Part shown: in pieces, positions 35,971 to 44,943 of the stretch
Position numbering within the stretch: the first letter of the stretch is position 1
How the letters are laid out: every line of letters begins with the position of its first letter
Source of the DNA: Roseiarcus sp963717215
Lineage (GTDB): Bacteria > Pseudomonadota > Alphaproteobacteria > Rhizobiales > Beijerinckiaceae
Reading direction: 5' to 3'
DNA: 64,000 nt
Assembly (NCBI GenBank): GCA_963717215.1
Contig: CAVQVS010000009.1
Span: 372,001 to 436,000 of the forward strand
The notes under the pieces: model-generated
The model's database searches: none
Seen by the model: the letters and a program-made list of their open reading frames with translations, nothing else
What the model was told of the DNA's origin: nothing
Program-made: the position numbers and the translations under genes

Positions 35971-37197
35971 TCAGCCCTTGGGCGGCGGGTTGCTCGGCGT
36001 GTACTGGGCGTTGGGATTCTTCTTGGTCAGGTCGCAGCCCGCTTCGCCGAGCCAATAAGGCTTGATGTCCTGCCAGACCTTCGGAAACGAGATCGAATGG
36101 TCGTCGTTAACTTTGGCCAGGAAGATTGTGTGCGACATATGCTGACTCTTCGGGTCGATGCAGACCTTGCCCTCGGGCGCGTCGACGCAGACGTCGCCCA
36201 TATCCACGATCTTGCGCAAATCGTCACGCTTGGTCGATCCGTTGGCGCGCTCCACCATCTCCTTGTAGAGGTAGACGGCCAGATACGAGTTCTCTGCCTC
36301 CTGGTTGATGTAAGGCTCGTTCGGGAACATCTTGTGCCATTTGGCGACGAAGTCCTTGCTCTTCTGATCGTCGACTTCCTCGATCCAGTTGGTCGTCACA
36401 TACATATTGGCGAGGCTCGGCGGCTTGAAGCGCTTGTGCTCGTAGGCCTGTCCGACATTGACGGAACTGCCCATTGGAATGTGCAGATTCGCCGCCGCGG
36501 CCTGCTCGTAGTAGGACGACTGCGCCGTGCCGACGAGCAACGTGATCAGAACGTCGGGCTTGGCCTTTTGAATGTTCTGGATGGTCGAGGCAAACTGCGA
36601 CACGCCGAGGGGTATGAATTCCTCGCCGACCATTTCTCCGCCGTTCTCCTTGACAATATTGCGCACCCATTCGGCCGAGATCTGGCCGAAATTGTAATCG
36701 GCGGCGATCGTATAAACTTTCTTGCCGAACTTCTCCATCATCCACGGGATCAGCGTCGAAAACTGCTGCTCGGGCACTGCGCCGGTCACGATCATGTGCG
36801 CGTCGCAGACGCCGCCTTCGTACTGGTTGTTGTAAAAGACAAAGCCATTGAGCTGGTCAACGATCGGCCGGTAGGCCTCACGCGAGGCGCTCGAGAAACC
36901 GGCAAACACCACGTCCGCCTTATCCTTCTGCAGCACTCGGCGCATGAACTCCTGAAAGCGCGTGTTGTCGGATTGCGTGTCGTAGACCACAAGTTCGAGC
37001 GGACGTCCCGCTATGCCGCCAGCCTTGTTGATTTCGTCGGCAGCGAGCTGGATTCCGTGGACCTTGCCGATCGTTGCAAGGGCGAAGTCGCCCGACTGAT
37101 CCTCAAGCACTCCGAGCTTGATCGGCTCGGCGGCTTTCGCCGCCATCGACAGCGCTAACGCCGTCATCGCTGCGCTCAACAACAGTAGTTTCCGCAT
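35971..37197 (-). CDS. Periplasmic urea/amide-type binding protein (importer 1)
   Basis: 408 residues; start MRKLLLLSAAMTALALSMAAKA gives a signal peptide. Mature part begins AEPIKLGVLEDQSGDF. UrtA/FmdD-like signatures: YDTQSDNTRFQEFMRR, FVFYNNQYEGGVCDAH, AADYNFGQISAEWVRNI and IPMGSSVNVGQAYEHKRF. This is the closest of the two receptors to the short-chain amide/urea group. Its start lies inside the last codons of amiR. Confidence 0.92.
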   Translation of the reverse strand: MRKLLLLSAAMTALALSMAAKAAEPIKLGVLEDQSGDFALATIGKVHGIQLAADEINKAGGIAGRPLELVVYDTQSDNTRFQEFMRRVLQKDKADVVFAGFSSASREAYRPIVDQLNGFVFYNNQYEGGVCDAHMIVTGAVPEQQFSTLIPWMMEKFGKKVYTIAADYNFGQISAEWVRNIVKENGGEMVGEEFIPLGVSQFASTIQNIQKAKPDVLITLLVGTAQSSYYEQAAAANLHIPMGSSVNVGQAYEHKRFKPPSLANMYVTTNWIEEVDDQKSKDFVAKWHKMFPNEPYINQEAENSYLAVYLYKEMVERANGSTKRDDLRKIVDMGDVCVDAPEGKVCIDPKSQHMSHTIFLAKVNDDHSISFPKVWQDIKPYWLGEAGCDLTKKNPNAQYTPSNPPPKG

Positions 37198-37846
37198 GTT
37201 CAGACCCTCCTCGGTCATGTGAACTCAAGAGCGCGGCCTCGGCTGACCACGCGGATGGAAAATTGCTGTCCGGCTGGAACAAGGATTCGCAGAATTCCTC
37301 GAGATCGAGGCGGCGTCGCATGCTTTCGCGGCGAAGCTCGGCATAGGCGTCATCGTCGCTCAGGCCTCTCGCCTGCACGAGCGTGACGACCGCCTTGATC
37401 AGAAAGCGCCGGCCGCGACGCTTGCGGTCGCCAATGGCGAGGCGTGTTTCGGCGGATTTCAGTCGCCTATGGTTGTTCACGCCGAGAAAAAGGGCGGAAT
37501 AGACCGTCGCCGCCTGGATGGGTTTGCGGAGGATGGCGGTTGCGCCCGCTTCGGCCAGCAGCTTCAGCCGACTTGGCGCCTCGACGCCGACAATTCCAAT
37601 GACCGGCGCTACGGAGAAGTTCGCGCCGGGCTGCAAAAGAGGCGCAGGATTGATTGGCTGATCGGCGTCGACAAACACGATGTCGCGGTCGGGATCGAGG
37701 TCCGAAGCGCTGACGCTGTCGACCCGCCGCAGAGATACGCCCAGCTTCAGGAGTGTGCGCTCGAGCACGTCGGCGTTGAGCTCGGGACTGGCCCAGAGCA
37801 GGCCCTGGCTACGACGAAAGTTCTGGATCAGGCGATGCGTCGTCAT
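37103..37846 (-). CDS. amiR: AmiR-like ANTAR RNA-binding antiterminator
   Basis: Response-regulator-like domain without the full phospho-acceptor set (FVDADQPINPAPLLQPG), then a coiled helix and an ANTAR domain (AVVTLVQARGLSDDDAYAELRR), the RNA-binding fold that relieves terminators. The start at 37846 overlaps the amiC stop (ATGA); upstream of it the long frame is Arg-rich and rejected. The ANTAR end falls near SLFQPDSNFPS; the last 50 or so residues run into the binding-protein gene, so a further small frameshift or genuine overlap cannot be excluded. With AmiC it should control the operon by amide-dependent antitermination. Confidence 0.88.
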   Translation of the reverse strand: MTTHRLIQNFRRSQGLLWASPELNADVLERTLLKLGVSLRRVDSVSASDLDPDRDIVFVDADQPINPAPLLQPGANFSVAPVIGIVGVEAPSRLKLLAEAGATAILRKPIQAATVYSALFLGVNNHRRLKSAETRLAIGDRKRRGRRFLIKAVVTLVQARGLSDDDAYAELRRESMRRRLDLEEFCESLFQPDSNFPSAWSAEAALLSSHDRGGSEHAETTVVERSDDGVSAVDGGESRRADQARSA

Positions 37847-39000
37847 GAGGCGACTCGCAAGACAGGCCGGATGGCCACGGCGCCGAAGCGTGACGAATTG
37901 CGGATCAGGTAAGGATCGGCGGGCACGGGGCCCGTGGCTTCGCGCAATACGGTGAAGCCGCCGTCCATCGTCGAGCACGCGATCCGCGGCGTGAGGTAGG
38001 CGTGCATCGTTTCGGCATCGATCCGGACTTCGCCCTGTGGCGCCATGATTGAGCGCAGCGCCACCGCTCGCTTCACGGCGCACGCTTCGTCGGTGCCCGC
38101 TTCGCTCACCGCAAGCGCAAGAAGGCGCACCGCGAGATAGGTCGCCTCCGCGTCGGCTGATACGACAGGACCATCAGGAAACCGGGCCTGATAGGCTTTG
38201 ACGAACCGGTCGTTCTCCGGCGTGTCGAGCGAGGAAAAATAGACGCTCGACGTGATGTGGCCGTCGACCGCCGCGGGTCCGATCGCCGCGAGCTCCGGCT
38301 CCGACAGGGTGCAGCTTGCGACTGGAATTTCGCGCGCCTGGTCGATGCCTCGGCTCCGGCAGGCGGTGCGCAGATCGCGAAGGAACTGATAGGAGGACTC
38401 GCCGATCAGGGTGTTGAAGACGAAAGATGGCCGCGCGGCGAGGATCGCGTCGATCGCCTGGCCGAACTCTGTGCAGCCCACGGGAAAATACCGCTCGGCC
38501 ACGACCGTGCCGCCATTGGGGCCAATGGCCTCGCGCAGGATCCGGTTGTTCTCCCACGCCCAGATATAGTTGGAGCCGACGCAAAAGGCCTTCGGGCCAA
38601 CGTAGCTCAGCAGATATTCGACGAGCGGAAGGAGATGCTGATTGGCGACCGCGCCCGTGTAGACGACGTTGCCCGAGCTTTCGAACCCCTCATAGTGGGA
38701 AGGATACCAAAGAAGCGCGTCCGCCTTCTCGAACAGCGGAATGATCTCTTTGCGGCTGGACGAGGTGTAGCACCCAACGACGTGCTTGATCCCGCTCGCC
38801 AGCATCTCGGAGGCCATCGCGGAATAGCGCGCATTGTCTCCTGCGGGATTGAAGATGATCGGGTCAATCTCAAGATCCTGATGCTCCGACTGCGCTTCGG
38901 CGATGCCCAGCAGCGCCCCGCAAAGCATGCTTTTTGAGACGACGCTGTAAGGTCCGTCCGACGAAATGAGTATGCCAACAGGTATGCGCAATCTAGCCAC
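37843..39000 (-). CDS. amiC: AmiC-like amide-sensing negative regulator
   Basis: 385 residues, periplasmic-receptor fold without signal peptide, in the AmiC/UrtA group: VGILISSDGPYSVVSKSMLCG, FNPAGDNARYSAMASEMLASG, YPSHYEGFESSGNVVYTGA and GSNYIWAWENNRIL. In Pseudomonas AmiC binds AmiR and releases it when acetamide is present. First gene of the 12-gene operon, with its GTG start at 39000 and a 4-base overlap with amiR. A repeat pair of TGTCGGCGCC lies just upstream. Confidence 0.92.
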   Translation of the reverse strand: MARLRIPVGILISSDGPYSVVSKSMLCGALLGIAEAQSEHQDLEIDPIIFNPAGDNARYSAMASEMLASGIKHVVGCYTSSSRKEIIPLFEKADALLWYPSHYEGFESSGNVVYTGAVANQHLLPLVEYLLSYVGPKAFCVGSNYIWAWENNRILREAIGPNGGTVVAERYFPVGCTEFGQAIDAILAARPSFVFNTLIGESSYQFLRDLRTACRSRGIDQAREIPVASCTLSEPELAAIGPAAVDGHITSSVYFSSLDTPENDRFVKAYQARFPDGPVVSADAEATYLAVRLLALAVSEAGTDEACAVKRAVALRSIMAPQGEVRIDAETMHAYLTPRIACSTMDGGFTVLREATGPVPADPYLIRNSSRFGAVAIRPVLRVAS

Positions 39001-39608
39001 AGGCAGCTCAAGCTCCCAAGCGTGTCGGCGCCACCAGTCAAGCTGTTGTCGGCGCCGTTGCCGTGGCCTTTGAGGTTTATCCGCCAGGCTCGCTCTCGGG
39101 CTGCTTTGCCCCGCGCCTGATACGTCTTACGTCGAACCGCCTGGAGGCGATTCCGAACCAATCAATCCAAGCAACACCCGTGCCAGACCGCCGTTCGTTC
39201 AAACCGGCCACCCGCACGGCGACCGCTAAGGCGGTGAAAGCGGGGTTTACGAGCTACCGACCCGTTTGACCTCCCAATCGCTGAACGCTTCAGCTTTGGG
39301 CTGAACTTATCCCAAAGGCGCCCCCGCGTCGAGCATGCCCAAGTCCTAGGCAACCGCTCAGAACTCAACCCGCGCTGTTCCGCCTGAGTGCACACCCGAG
39401 AGACGCCCCATTGAGAAGGAATGCATCGTGCTTCCAGGCGCGCGACCTCGGGGCAAGGGTGGCGCGGCGTTCGTCGGTGTAATCCTATTGTTTGCGAAGG
39501 CCGTTCATTGACACGACGAATTGGAGCGAAGAATACTCAGACGACTTGACCCGACGATTTCGATGGCTGCGCGGGACGGCCTCGCTCGAGCGGGCGACAG
39601 GAGGTCGT
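39001..39608. other. Control region upstream of amide operon and peptide transporter
   Basis: About 600 bases without a gene. It has to hold the leftward promoter of amiC and the rightward promoter of the peptide ABC genes, and it could hold the leader RNA bound by AmiR. Several short minus-strand frames are Arg-rich shadows. The binding protein start at 39609 is preceded by AGGAGG. Confidence 0.5.
39023..39056. repeat. Direct repeat pair TGTCGGCGCC upstream of amiC
   Basis: The 10-mer TGTCGGCGCC occurs at 39023-39032 and 39047-39056, 24 bases start to start, 23 bases before the amiC start codon. The 6-base core GGCGCC is itself palindromic. Could be an operator or a coincidence in GC-rich DNA; evidence is only the repetition. 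Confidence 0.35.
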
Positions 39609-41225
39609 ATGCGCGACAATTCGATCAGCCCACCGGCTTCCCATAAAGCCACGACCGCGCCACGCCTCGACCGTCGCCAAGTCCTGGCCGGTGGCATAGC
39701 TCTCGGCGCTCTCGCGCTATCTGGCCTCCAGATTGTCGAGGGCGCTTTGTCCCCCGCTTTTGCGGAGCCCAAGCGTGGAGGCGTGCTTAAAGCCGCGTTC
39801 TCCGCGGATCCGGCCGGGTTCGATCCGGTGCGAGGTCCGAGCGGCATGTCCCACGTTGTCATCGAGCAGGTCTATTCCACGCTCATGGCGCTGGACCCCG
39901 ACGCCAAGCCCTACCCAGAGCTAGCCGAGAGCTATCAAGTCAGCGACGACGGACTCCAATACACCTTCAAACTTCGGCCCGATGTGACCTTTCACAACGG
40001 GGATGAACTGACGGCGGAGGACGTGAAGTTTTCGTTTGACCGGCTTCGAGCCAAAGATTCCGGCTATTCCTACGGTTCTCAGGTTGAGACGATCGCATCC
40101 GTCGACGTGGTCGACAAACACACTGTAACCTTCAAGCTATCCCGTCGGACAGGGCCCTTCCTGGTCTACATGGCTTTCCCCGGCAGTTCGATCGTGCCGA
40201 AGAAACTCGTCGAGTCCGGGCATGATCTGAACGCTGCTCCCGTTGGGTCCGGCCCGTTCAAATTCGTTAGCTACGAGCCCAGATCGGCGATCAAGTTCGA
40301 ACGGAACCCGCATTACTTCCAAGAGGGCAAACCTTACTTCGACGCGATGGAATATCGGATCATTCCTGATGTGACGGCTCTGACCAGCGCCGTCACATCG
40401 GGCGAGGTGAATTTCTCGAACGAGATTCCACCGAAAGATTGGGCGTCTGTGACCACCGCTCCCAATCTTAAGACGCAGACACTCGAGGGATCCCGCTACT
40501 ACTGGCTTCTGCCAAACAGCACCGCGAAGCCGCTCGACAATCCGAAAGTTCGACAGGCGATTGGCCTCGCTCTCGATCGCAAGGCGCTCGTCGCAGGGGG
40601 CTTCTTCGGCCAAGCCACACCTATTCTCGGCGGTGTCATTCCCGAGTGGAACTGGGCCCATTCGGACGCCAAGTTCTTCGGCGAACGCGCGGAGGCGGCG
40701 AAGGCGAAGGCCCTTCTGGCGGAGGCCGGCGTCCCGAACGGCTTCGAAACAAGCATGACGATCGCCTCGTCTTTTCCAGCCATGGTCGCGATGGCGCCGA
40801 TCATTCAGGCCAACCTTGCCGCAGTCGGAATCAAAGCTGAAATCAAGACGATGGAAATCCCGCGCTACTGGGACGAGGTTTGGGGCCCAAGCAAGTTCGA
40901 TATCACGACGATGTACTGGGTGAGCCCGCTCGCCGATCCGGACGACTTTGTCACAAACAACTATAAGTGCGGCATGGCCATCAACGTGCAGAAGAGCTGC
41001 AGCAAGGAGATGGACGCCATCCTTGAAGAGGCGAAGAGCGCCGCGACTCAGGATGCGCGCAAGGTCGCTTATAAAACGATGCAGGATCTCTCGCTTCAGG
41101 AGATGGATATCGTCCCGCTCGTGAATGCCTGGCTCCTGATCGCGTACGCGAGCAACCTACAAGGGTTCACGCCTTTACGCACAGGCTTCCTGAAGACGTT
41201 GAAGGATTCCTGGTTCGAAACCTGA
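39609..41225 (+). CDS. Dipeptide/oligopeptide ABC binding protein (DppA-like) with twin-Arg signal
   Basis: 538 residues, SBP_bac_5 family. The start at 39609 has a near-perfect AGGAGG; the longer frame adds 39 residues and is rejected. A twin-arginine-type signal, DRRQVLAGG (R22, R23) followed by a hydrophobic stretch, precedes AFAEPKRGGVLKAAF. Seen: ADPAGFDPVRGPSGMSHV, LAESYQVSDDGLQYTFKLRPDV and FHNGDELTAEDVKFS, conserved in peptide receptors. First gene of the permease/ATPase operon at 41320-44939. Confidence 0.9.
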   Translation: MRDNSISPPASHKATTAPRLDRRQVLAGGIALGALALSGLQIVEGALSPAFAEPKRGGVLKAAFSADPAGFDPVRGPSGMSHVVIEQVYSTLMALDPDAKPYPELAESYQVSDDGLQYTFKLRPDVTFHNGDELTAEDVKFSFDRLRAKDSGYSYGSQVETIASVDVVDKHTVTFKLSRRTGPFLVYMAFPGSSIVPKKLVESGHDLNAAPVGSGPFKFVSYEPRSAIKFERNPHYFQEGKPYFDAMEYRIIPDVTALTSAVTSGEVNFSNEIPPKDWASVTTAPNLKTQTLEGSRYYWLLPNSTAKPLDNPKVRQAIGLALDRKALVAGGFFGQATPILGGVIPEWNWAHSDAKFFGERAEAAKAKALLAEAGVPNGFETSMTIASSFPAMVAMAPIIQANLAAVGIKAEIKTMEIPRYWDEVWGPSKFDITTMYWVSPLADPDDFVTNNYKCGMAINVQKSCSKEMDAILEEAKSAATQDARKVAYKTMQDLSLQEMDIVPLVNAWLLIAYASNLQGFTPLRTGFLKTLKDSWFET

Positions 41226-41319
41226 ACTGAGTGTGCCTGGCGTCGCCAGAGGGGTGAGCGCGCACTCGCGGACTTCCCACCGGGTGAATGCGCCCGTTCG
41301 TTTGTGAAAGCCGACGCGG

Positions 41320-42279
41320 ATGGCGCGCCTCATTTTGACAAGGCTGGCCTTGTTCGTGCCGACACTGTTCGCAGCGTCCGTGATCTTGTTCATCGCCATC
41401 AACGTTGTGCCTGGTTCCGCGGCGCGTTCGGCTCTCGGCGTCGATGCGACGCCGCAGGCGATCATGCGCTTTGAAGCGTCGAACGGCCTCGACCGCCCGC
41501 TCGCCGTTCAATACACGGAGTGGCTCGGAAAGGCTTTGCGCGGTGATCTCGGGACGTCTTTTCAAAATCGCGTTGCGGTTGCGCCTGAGATTCTAAAACG
41601 TCTGCCCACCACGCTCGAACTCGCGATCCTTGCGTTCCTGCTCGCCAATGCAATCGCCCTTCCGCTTGGGGCCGTGGCGGCTTTGCGTCATCGCCGGATG
41701 ACGGACGTTGCGATTTCCACGCTTGCGACGATCCTCGGCGCCATCCCGAGCTTCTGGCTCGCTACCTTGCTCGTGCTCATGTTTTCCCTCCGCCTGAAGC
41801 TCCTTCCGGCAGGAGGCTACACGCCGTTTTTTGATAGTCCGAGGCAAAACCTGACCCAGATGATTCTGCCGGCGGTCTCGCTGGGTCTCGTATCGTCGGC
41901 GTTGCTTCTGCGTATCATGCGCACAACGATGATAGAGGTGCTGAGCTCGGACTATGTGCGGACGGCCCATGCCAAGGGCGCCCCGGAATGGATCGTCATA
42001 ATGCGCCATGCTCTGCGCAATGCGCTGATTCCATATCTCACTGTCGGCGCCGTGGAGTTTGGCTTCCTGTTCGGCGGCGTCGTCGTCATCGAAGACATAT
42101 TCCGGCTTCCCGGCATCGGCTCGCTTGTGCTTGTCGGCATCATCAACCGGGACTATCCCGTCCTTCTCGGTTCGGCGCTCGTCGTGACAATCATCGTGCT
42201 CTTCGCGAACATGGTCGTCGATACATTCGCTGCTTTGCTCGACCCACGTCAATTGCGCCCGAGAGAAGCCGGCAGGTGA
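41320..42279 (+). CDS. Peptide-type ABC permease (DppB-like)
   Basis: 319 residues; the N-terminal signal helix RLILTRLALFVPTLFAASVILF and the EAA loop LSSDYVRTAHAKGAPEWIVI are intact. The stop overlaps the GTG start of the second permease (GTGA). It is the DppB half of the channel, co-transcribed with the downstream genes. Confidence 0.92.
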   Translation: MARLILTRLALFVPTLFAASVILFIAINVVPGSAARSALGVDATPQAIMRFEASNGLDRPLAVQYTEWLGKALRGDLGTSFQNRVAVAPEILKRLPTTLELAILAFLLANAIALPLGAVAALRHRRMTDVAISTLATILGAIPSFWLATLLVLMFSLRLKLLPAGGYTPFFDSPRQNLTQMILPAVSLGLVSSALLLRIMRTTMIEVLSSDYVRTAHAKGAPEWIVIMRHALRNALIPYLTVGAVEFGFLFGGVVVIEDIFRLPGIGSLVLVGIINRDYPVLLGSALVVTIIVLFANMVVDTFAALLDPRQLRPREAGR

Positions 42280-43109
42280 GCGCATTTGCGGGCTATAGTG
42301 CAAGGCGACACGGTCTTCTCACGCTGGGCGTCGTCATTGTCTCCGCAGTGATCCTCTCTGCGGTGTTCGCGCCATGGATCGCGCCGCATTCGCCATACGA
42401 TCTCGACGTCGCGGTCATGTTGGATGGCCCGTCGATAACTCATTGGCTTGGGACCGATGAGGTGGGTCGAGACGTGCTCTCCCGCACAATCTTTGCAGCG
42501 CAGATTTCGGTTAAGGTCGCGCTCGTTGCGGTCGGAGTCGGGCTCACGGGGGGCGCAATCATCGGAATGCTCGCGGCTTATTGCGGCGGCGTGGTCGACG
42601 TGCTGCTCATGCGCCTCATGGAGCTGCTGTTTTCGTTCCCAGCGATTCTTCTCGCCGTGGTTCTGATGGCCTCCCTCGGCACAAACGTGGTCAATGCGAT
42701 GCTCGCGATCGGCATTATCTTCATCCCGGGCTTCGCCCGGCTCGCGCGCGCATCAACGCTCTCCGCGCTTCAGCAGCAATATATAGAGGCGGCTCGCAGC
42801 ATCGGTATGAGCCATTCACGCATCATCATGCGCGAGTTGCTTCCAAATGTCGTGACGCCGCTGCTTGTAGAGGCGGCAGTCGCTTTCGCCTACGCGGTGC
42901 TGCTCGAATCCGCGCTGAGCTTCCTCGGTCTCGGCGCTCAGCCGCCCGAACCGTCCTGGGGCAACATGCTCAATACCGGACGCGGGTTCATGGCGCAGGC
43001 GCCCTGGCTCAGCATAGTTCCAGGATCGGCCCTTTTCCTGTGCGTTCTCGGCTTCAATCTCCTAGGCGACGGATTGCGCGATCTCCTTGATCCGCATCTA
43101 AGGGACTGA
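42276..43109 (+). CDS. Peptide-type ABC permease (DppC-like)
   Basis: 277 residues from GTG at 42276, preceded immediately by the dppB stop; the long frame from 41988 is inside dppB and was rejected. N-terminal helix (SARRHGLLTLGVVIVSAVIL), GTDEVGRDVLSR and the EAA loop (QQYIEAARSIGMSHSRIIMREL) are conserved DppC features. Its stop is one base before the DppD-like start. Confidence 0.92.
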   Translation: MSAFAGYSARRHGLLTLGVVIVSAVILSAVFAPWIAPHSPYDLDVAVMLDGPSITHWLGTDEVGRDVLSRTIFAAQISVKVALVAVGVGLTGGAIIGMLAAYCGGVVDVLLMRLMELLFSFPAILLAVVLMASLGTNVVNAMLAIGIIFIPGFARLARASTLSALQQQYIEAARSIGMSHSRIIMRELLPNVVTPLLVEAAVAFAYAVLLESALSFLGLGAQPPEPSWGNMLNTGRGFMAQAPWLSIVPGSALFLCVLGFNLLGDGLRDLLDPHLRD

Positions 43110-43110
43110 C

Positions 43111-44112
43111 ATGGCGCTTCCGCCCCGCGCCCGCGCTGGCCAAACCTTCGAGATCCGCAATTTGTCGATCGCCTTCTCGACGCCGCGCGACGAGGCTCGC
43201 GTCGTCGACAATGTAAGTCTTTCGATCGGTCCCGGCGAGATCGTGGGCGTGATCGGCGAATCCGGCAGCGGAAAGACGCTGACCGCGTTGGCGGCGCTCG
43301 GTATGTTGCCTCGAGGCGCGCGCATCGAGTCCGGATGCATCCTGCTCGGGGGCGAGTCCCTTCTTGACAAGACAGAGCGGGAGCGCCGAGCCATTCGCGG
43401 CGATCGGATGGCCTACATTCCCCAGGACGCTCTGCGCTCCCTCAATCCGACCTTGCGCATCGGCGTTCAGGTCGGGGAGCCAATGGCGCTGCATCGTGCG
43501 ACGCCTTGGAAGGTTGCAAAACGGAAAGCGGTCGAGCTTCTTGCCGCTGTCCATTTCCGCGACCCTCAGAGACGGGCCGAGGACTACCCACATCAGTTTT
43601 CCGGCGGCATGCAGCAGCGCGCCATGATCGCCATGGGCTTGTGCCTTGAGCCACAACTGTTGATCGCCGACGAGCCGACCACAGCGCTCGACGTGACGGT
43701 GCAAGCGCAGGTGCTGCAACTGATCCGAGAGATTCGGAACGAGCACCGAACATCGATCCTGTTCATCACCCACGACCTCGGCGTTGTGGCTGACCTTTGC
43801 GATCGAGTGTACGTGATGTATGCGGGCGCGATTGTGGAAGAGGGCCCGGTCGACCGGATTTTCGAACGCCCCAGTCATCCTTACACACGAGGTCTCCTAC
43901 GCGCGACCCCTGCCTTGCATGGTTTGAAAGAGGCCCTCGCCCCAATACCCGGCCAGATCCCGCTTGCGACGGAACGGGCCGAAGGCTGCCGTTTCGTCGA
44001 CCGGTGCGCTCTCGCCATCGATTCCTGCCGTAGCCCGCCGCCTTGGATTGAGATCGAATCGGACCACAAGGCGCTCTGCATCCGCGCAGGCGAACCAGAG
44101 ATTGCGACGTGA
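43111..44112 (+). CDS. Peptide-type ABC ATPase (DppD-like)
   Basis: 333 residues with Walker A GESGSGKTLTALAALG, signature FSGGMQQRAMIAMGL and Walker B LLIADEPTTALDVTVQ, the C-terminal oligopeptide-type Cys region (CRFVDRCALAIDSC) of DppD/OppD. Overlaps DppF by GTGA. The Cys cluster near the C-terminus is a common feature of this ATPase subgroup. Confidence 0.92.
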   Translation: MALPPRARAGQTFEIRNLSIAFSTPRDEARVVDNVSLSIGPGEIVGVIGESGSGKTLTALAALGMLPRGARIESGCILLGGESLLDKTERERRAIRGDRMAYIPQDALRSLNPTLRIGVQVGEPMALHRATPWKVAKRKAVELLAAVHFRDPQRRAEDYPHQFSGGMQQRAMIAMGLCLEPQLLIADEPTTALDVTVQAQVLQLIREIRNEHRTSILFITHDLGVVADLCDRVYVMYAGAIVEEGPVDRIFERPSHPYTRGLLRATPALHGLKEALAPIPGQIPLATERAEGCRFVDRCALAIDSCRSPPPWIEIESDHKALCIRAGEPEIAT

Positions 44113-44939
44113 GCAATCCGCTGCTTGAGGTCCGCAACGCGTCCCGAACCTTCCGCACTGGCGTCAGTCCATTTTCGCGTGAGGCCTTCACCGCCGTTGA
44201 TGACGTTTCGCTTCGACTGGAGAATGGCCGCACGTTGGGAATCGTTGGCGAATCAGGGTCGGGGAAATCGACGTTGCTCCGGATGGTGCTGCGCCTCATT
44301 CGTCCGACCTCAGGCGAAATCTTGTTTGAAGGCCGCGATATCTGGGCTCTCTCTGGACGCGACCTGCTGGCCGTGCGTCGGCGAATGCAAGCAATTTTCC
44401 AGGACCCGGCGTCGTCGTTCAATCCGCGCCAGTCGATCGGAGCCATCCTCGCTGCGCCGCTTGAAGTGCACAGCGTCGGAACACGGGCTCAGCGCATCAA
44501 GACGGTCGCTGAAACTCTCGAGCTCGTGGGACTTTCCTCGACCTATGCATCACGCCGCCCGCATCAGCTTTCGGGGGGACAGCGTCAGCGCGTCGCGATC
44601 GCTCGGGCGATTATTCTGCGGCCCTCCTTGATTGTAGCGGATGAACCGACATCAGCGCTGGACGTTTCAGTGCAGGCGCAAATCCTCGCCCTCCTCCAAA
44701 AAACCAACCGCGAGCTTGGGCTCGCTTGTGTTTTTGTGAGTCACAATCTCGGCGTCATTCGCGTCATCGCGGACGATGTTGCTGTCATGCGGCGTGGAGA
44801 AATCATTGAGCTCGGCGACGTCGAGCAGGTCTTTCAATCGCCGCGGGAGGAATACACCCGCGCCTTGATTGACGCAGTTCCCGACCCCTCCCGCCGAAGG
44901 TCGTCGGTTCCGTCCTCCCAATCCGTTGCCGAGGAGTAG
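44109..44939 (+). CDS. Peptide-type ABC ATPase (DppF-like)
   Basis: 276 residues from GTG at 44109. Walker A GESGSGKSTLLRM, signature LSGGQRQRVAIARAI and Walker B LIVADEPTSALDVSVQ; HNLGVIRVIADDVAV with YTRALIDAVPDP at the end fit DppF. The family Cys region of DppD is absent. Partner of the DppD-like ATPase. Confidence 0.92.
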   Translation: MSNPLLEVRNASRTFRTGVSPFSREAFTAVDDVSLRLENGRTLGIVGESGSGKSTLLRMVLRLIRPTSGEILFEGRDIWALSGRDLLAVRRRMQAIFQDPASSFNPRQSIGAILAAPLEVHSVGTRAQRIKTVAETLELVGLSSTYASRRPHQLSGGQRQRVAIARAIILRPSLIVADEPTSALDVSVQAQILALLQKTNRELGLACVFVSHNLGVIRVIADDVAVMRRGEIIELGDVEQVFQSPREEYTRALIDAVPDPSRRRSSVPSSQSVAEE

Positions 44940-44943
44940 CGCC

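Noticed and set aside
39001..39161. A minus-strand extension of an ORF (38607-39161) upstream of amiC
   Set aside because: Reading frame differs from amiC and is Arg/Ser-rich; amiC start at 39000 is adequate.
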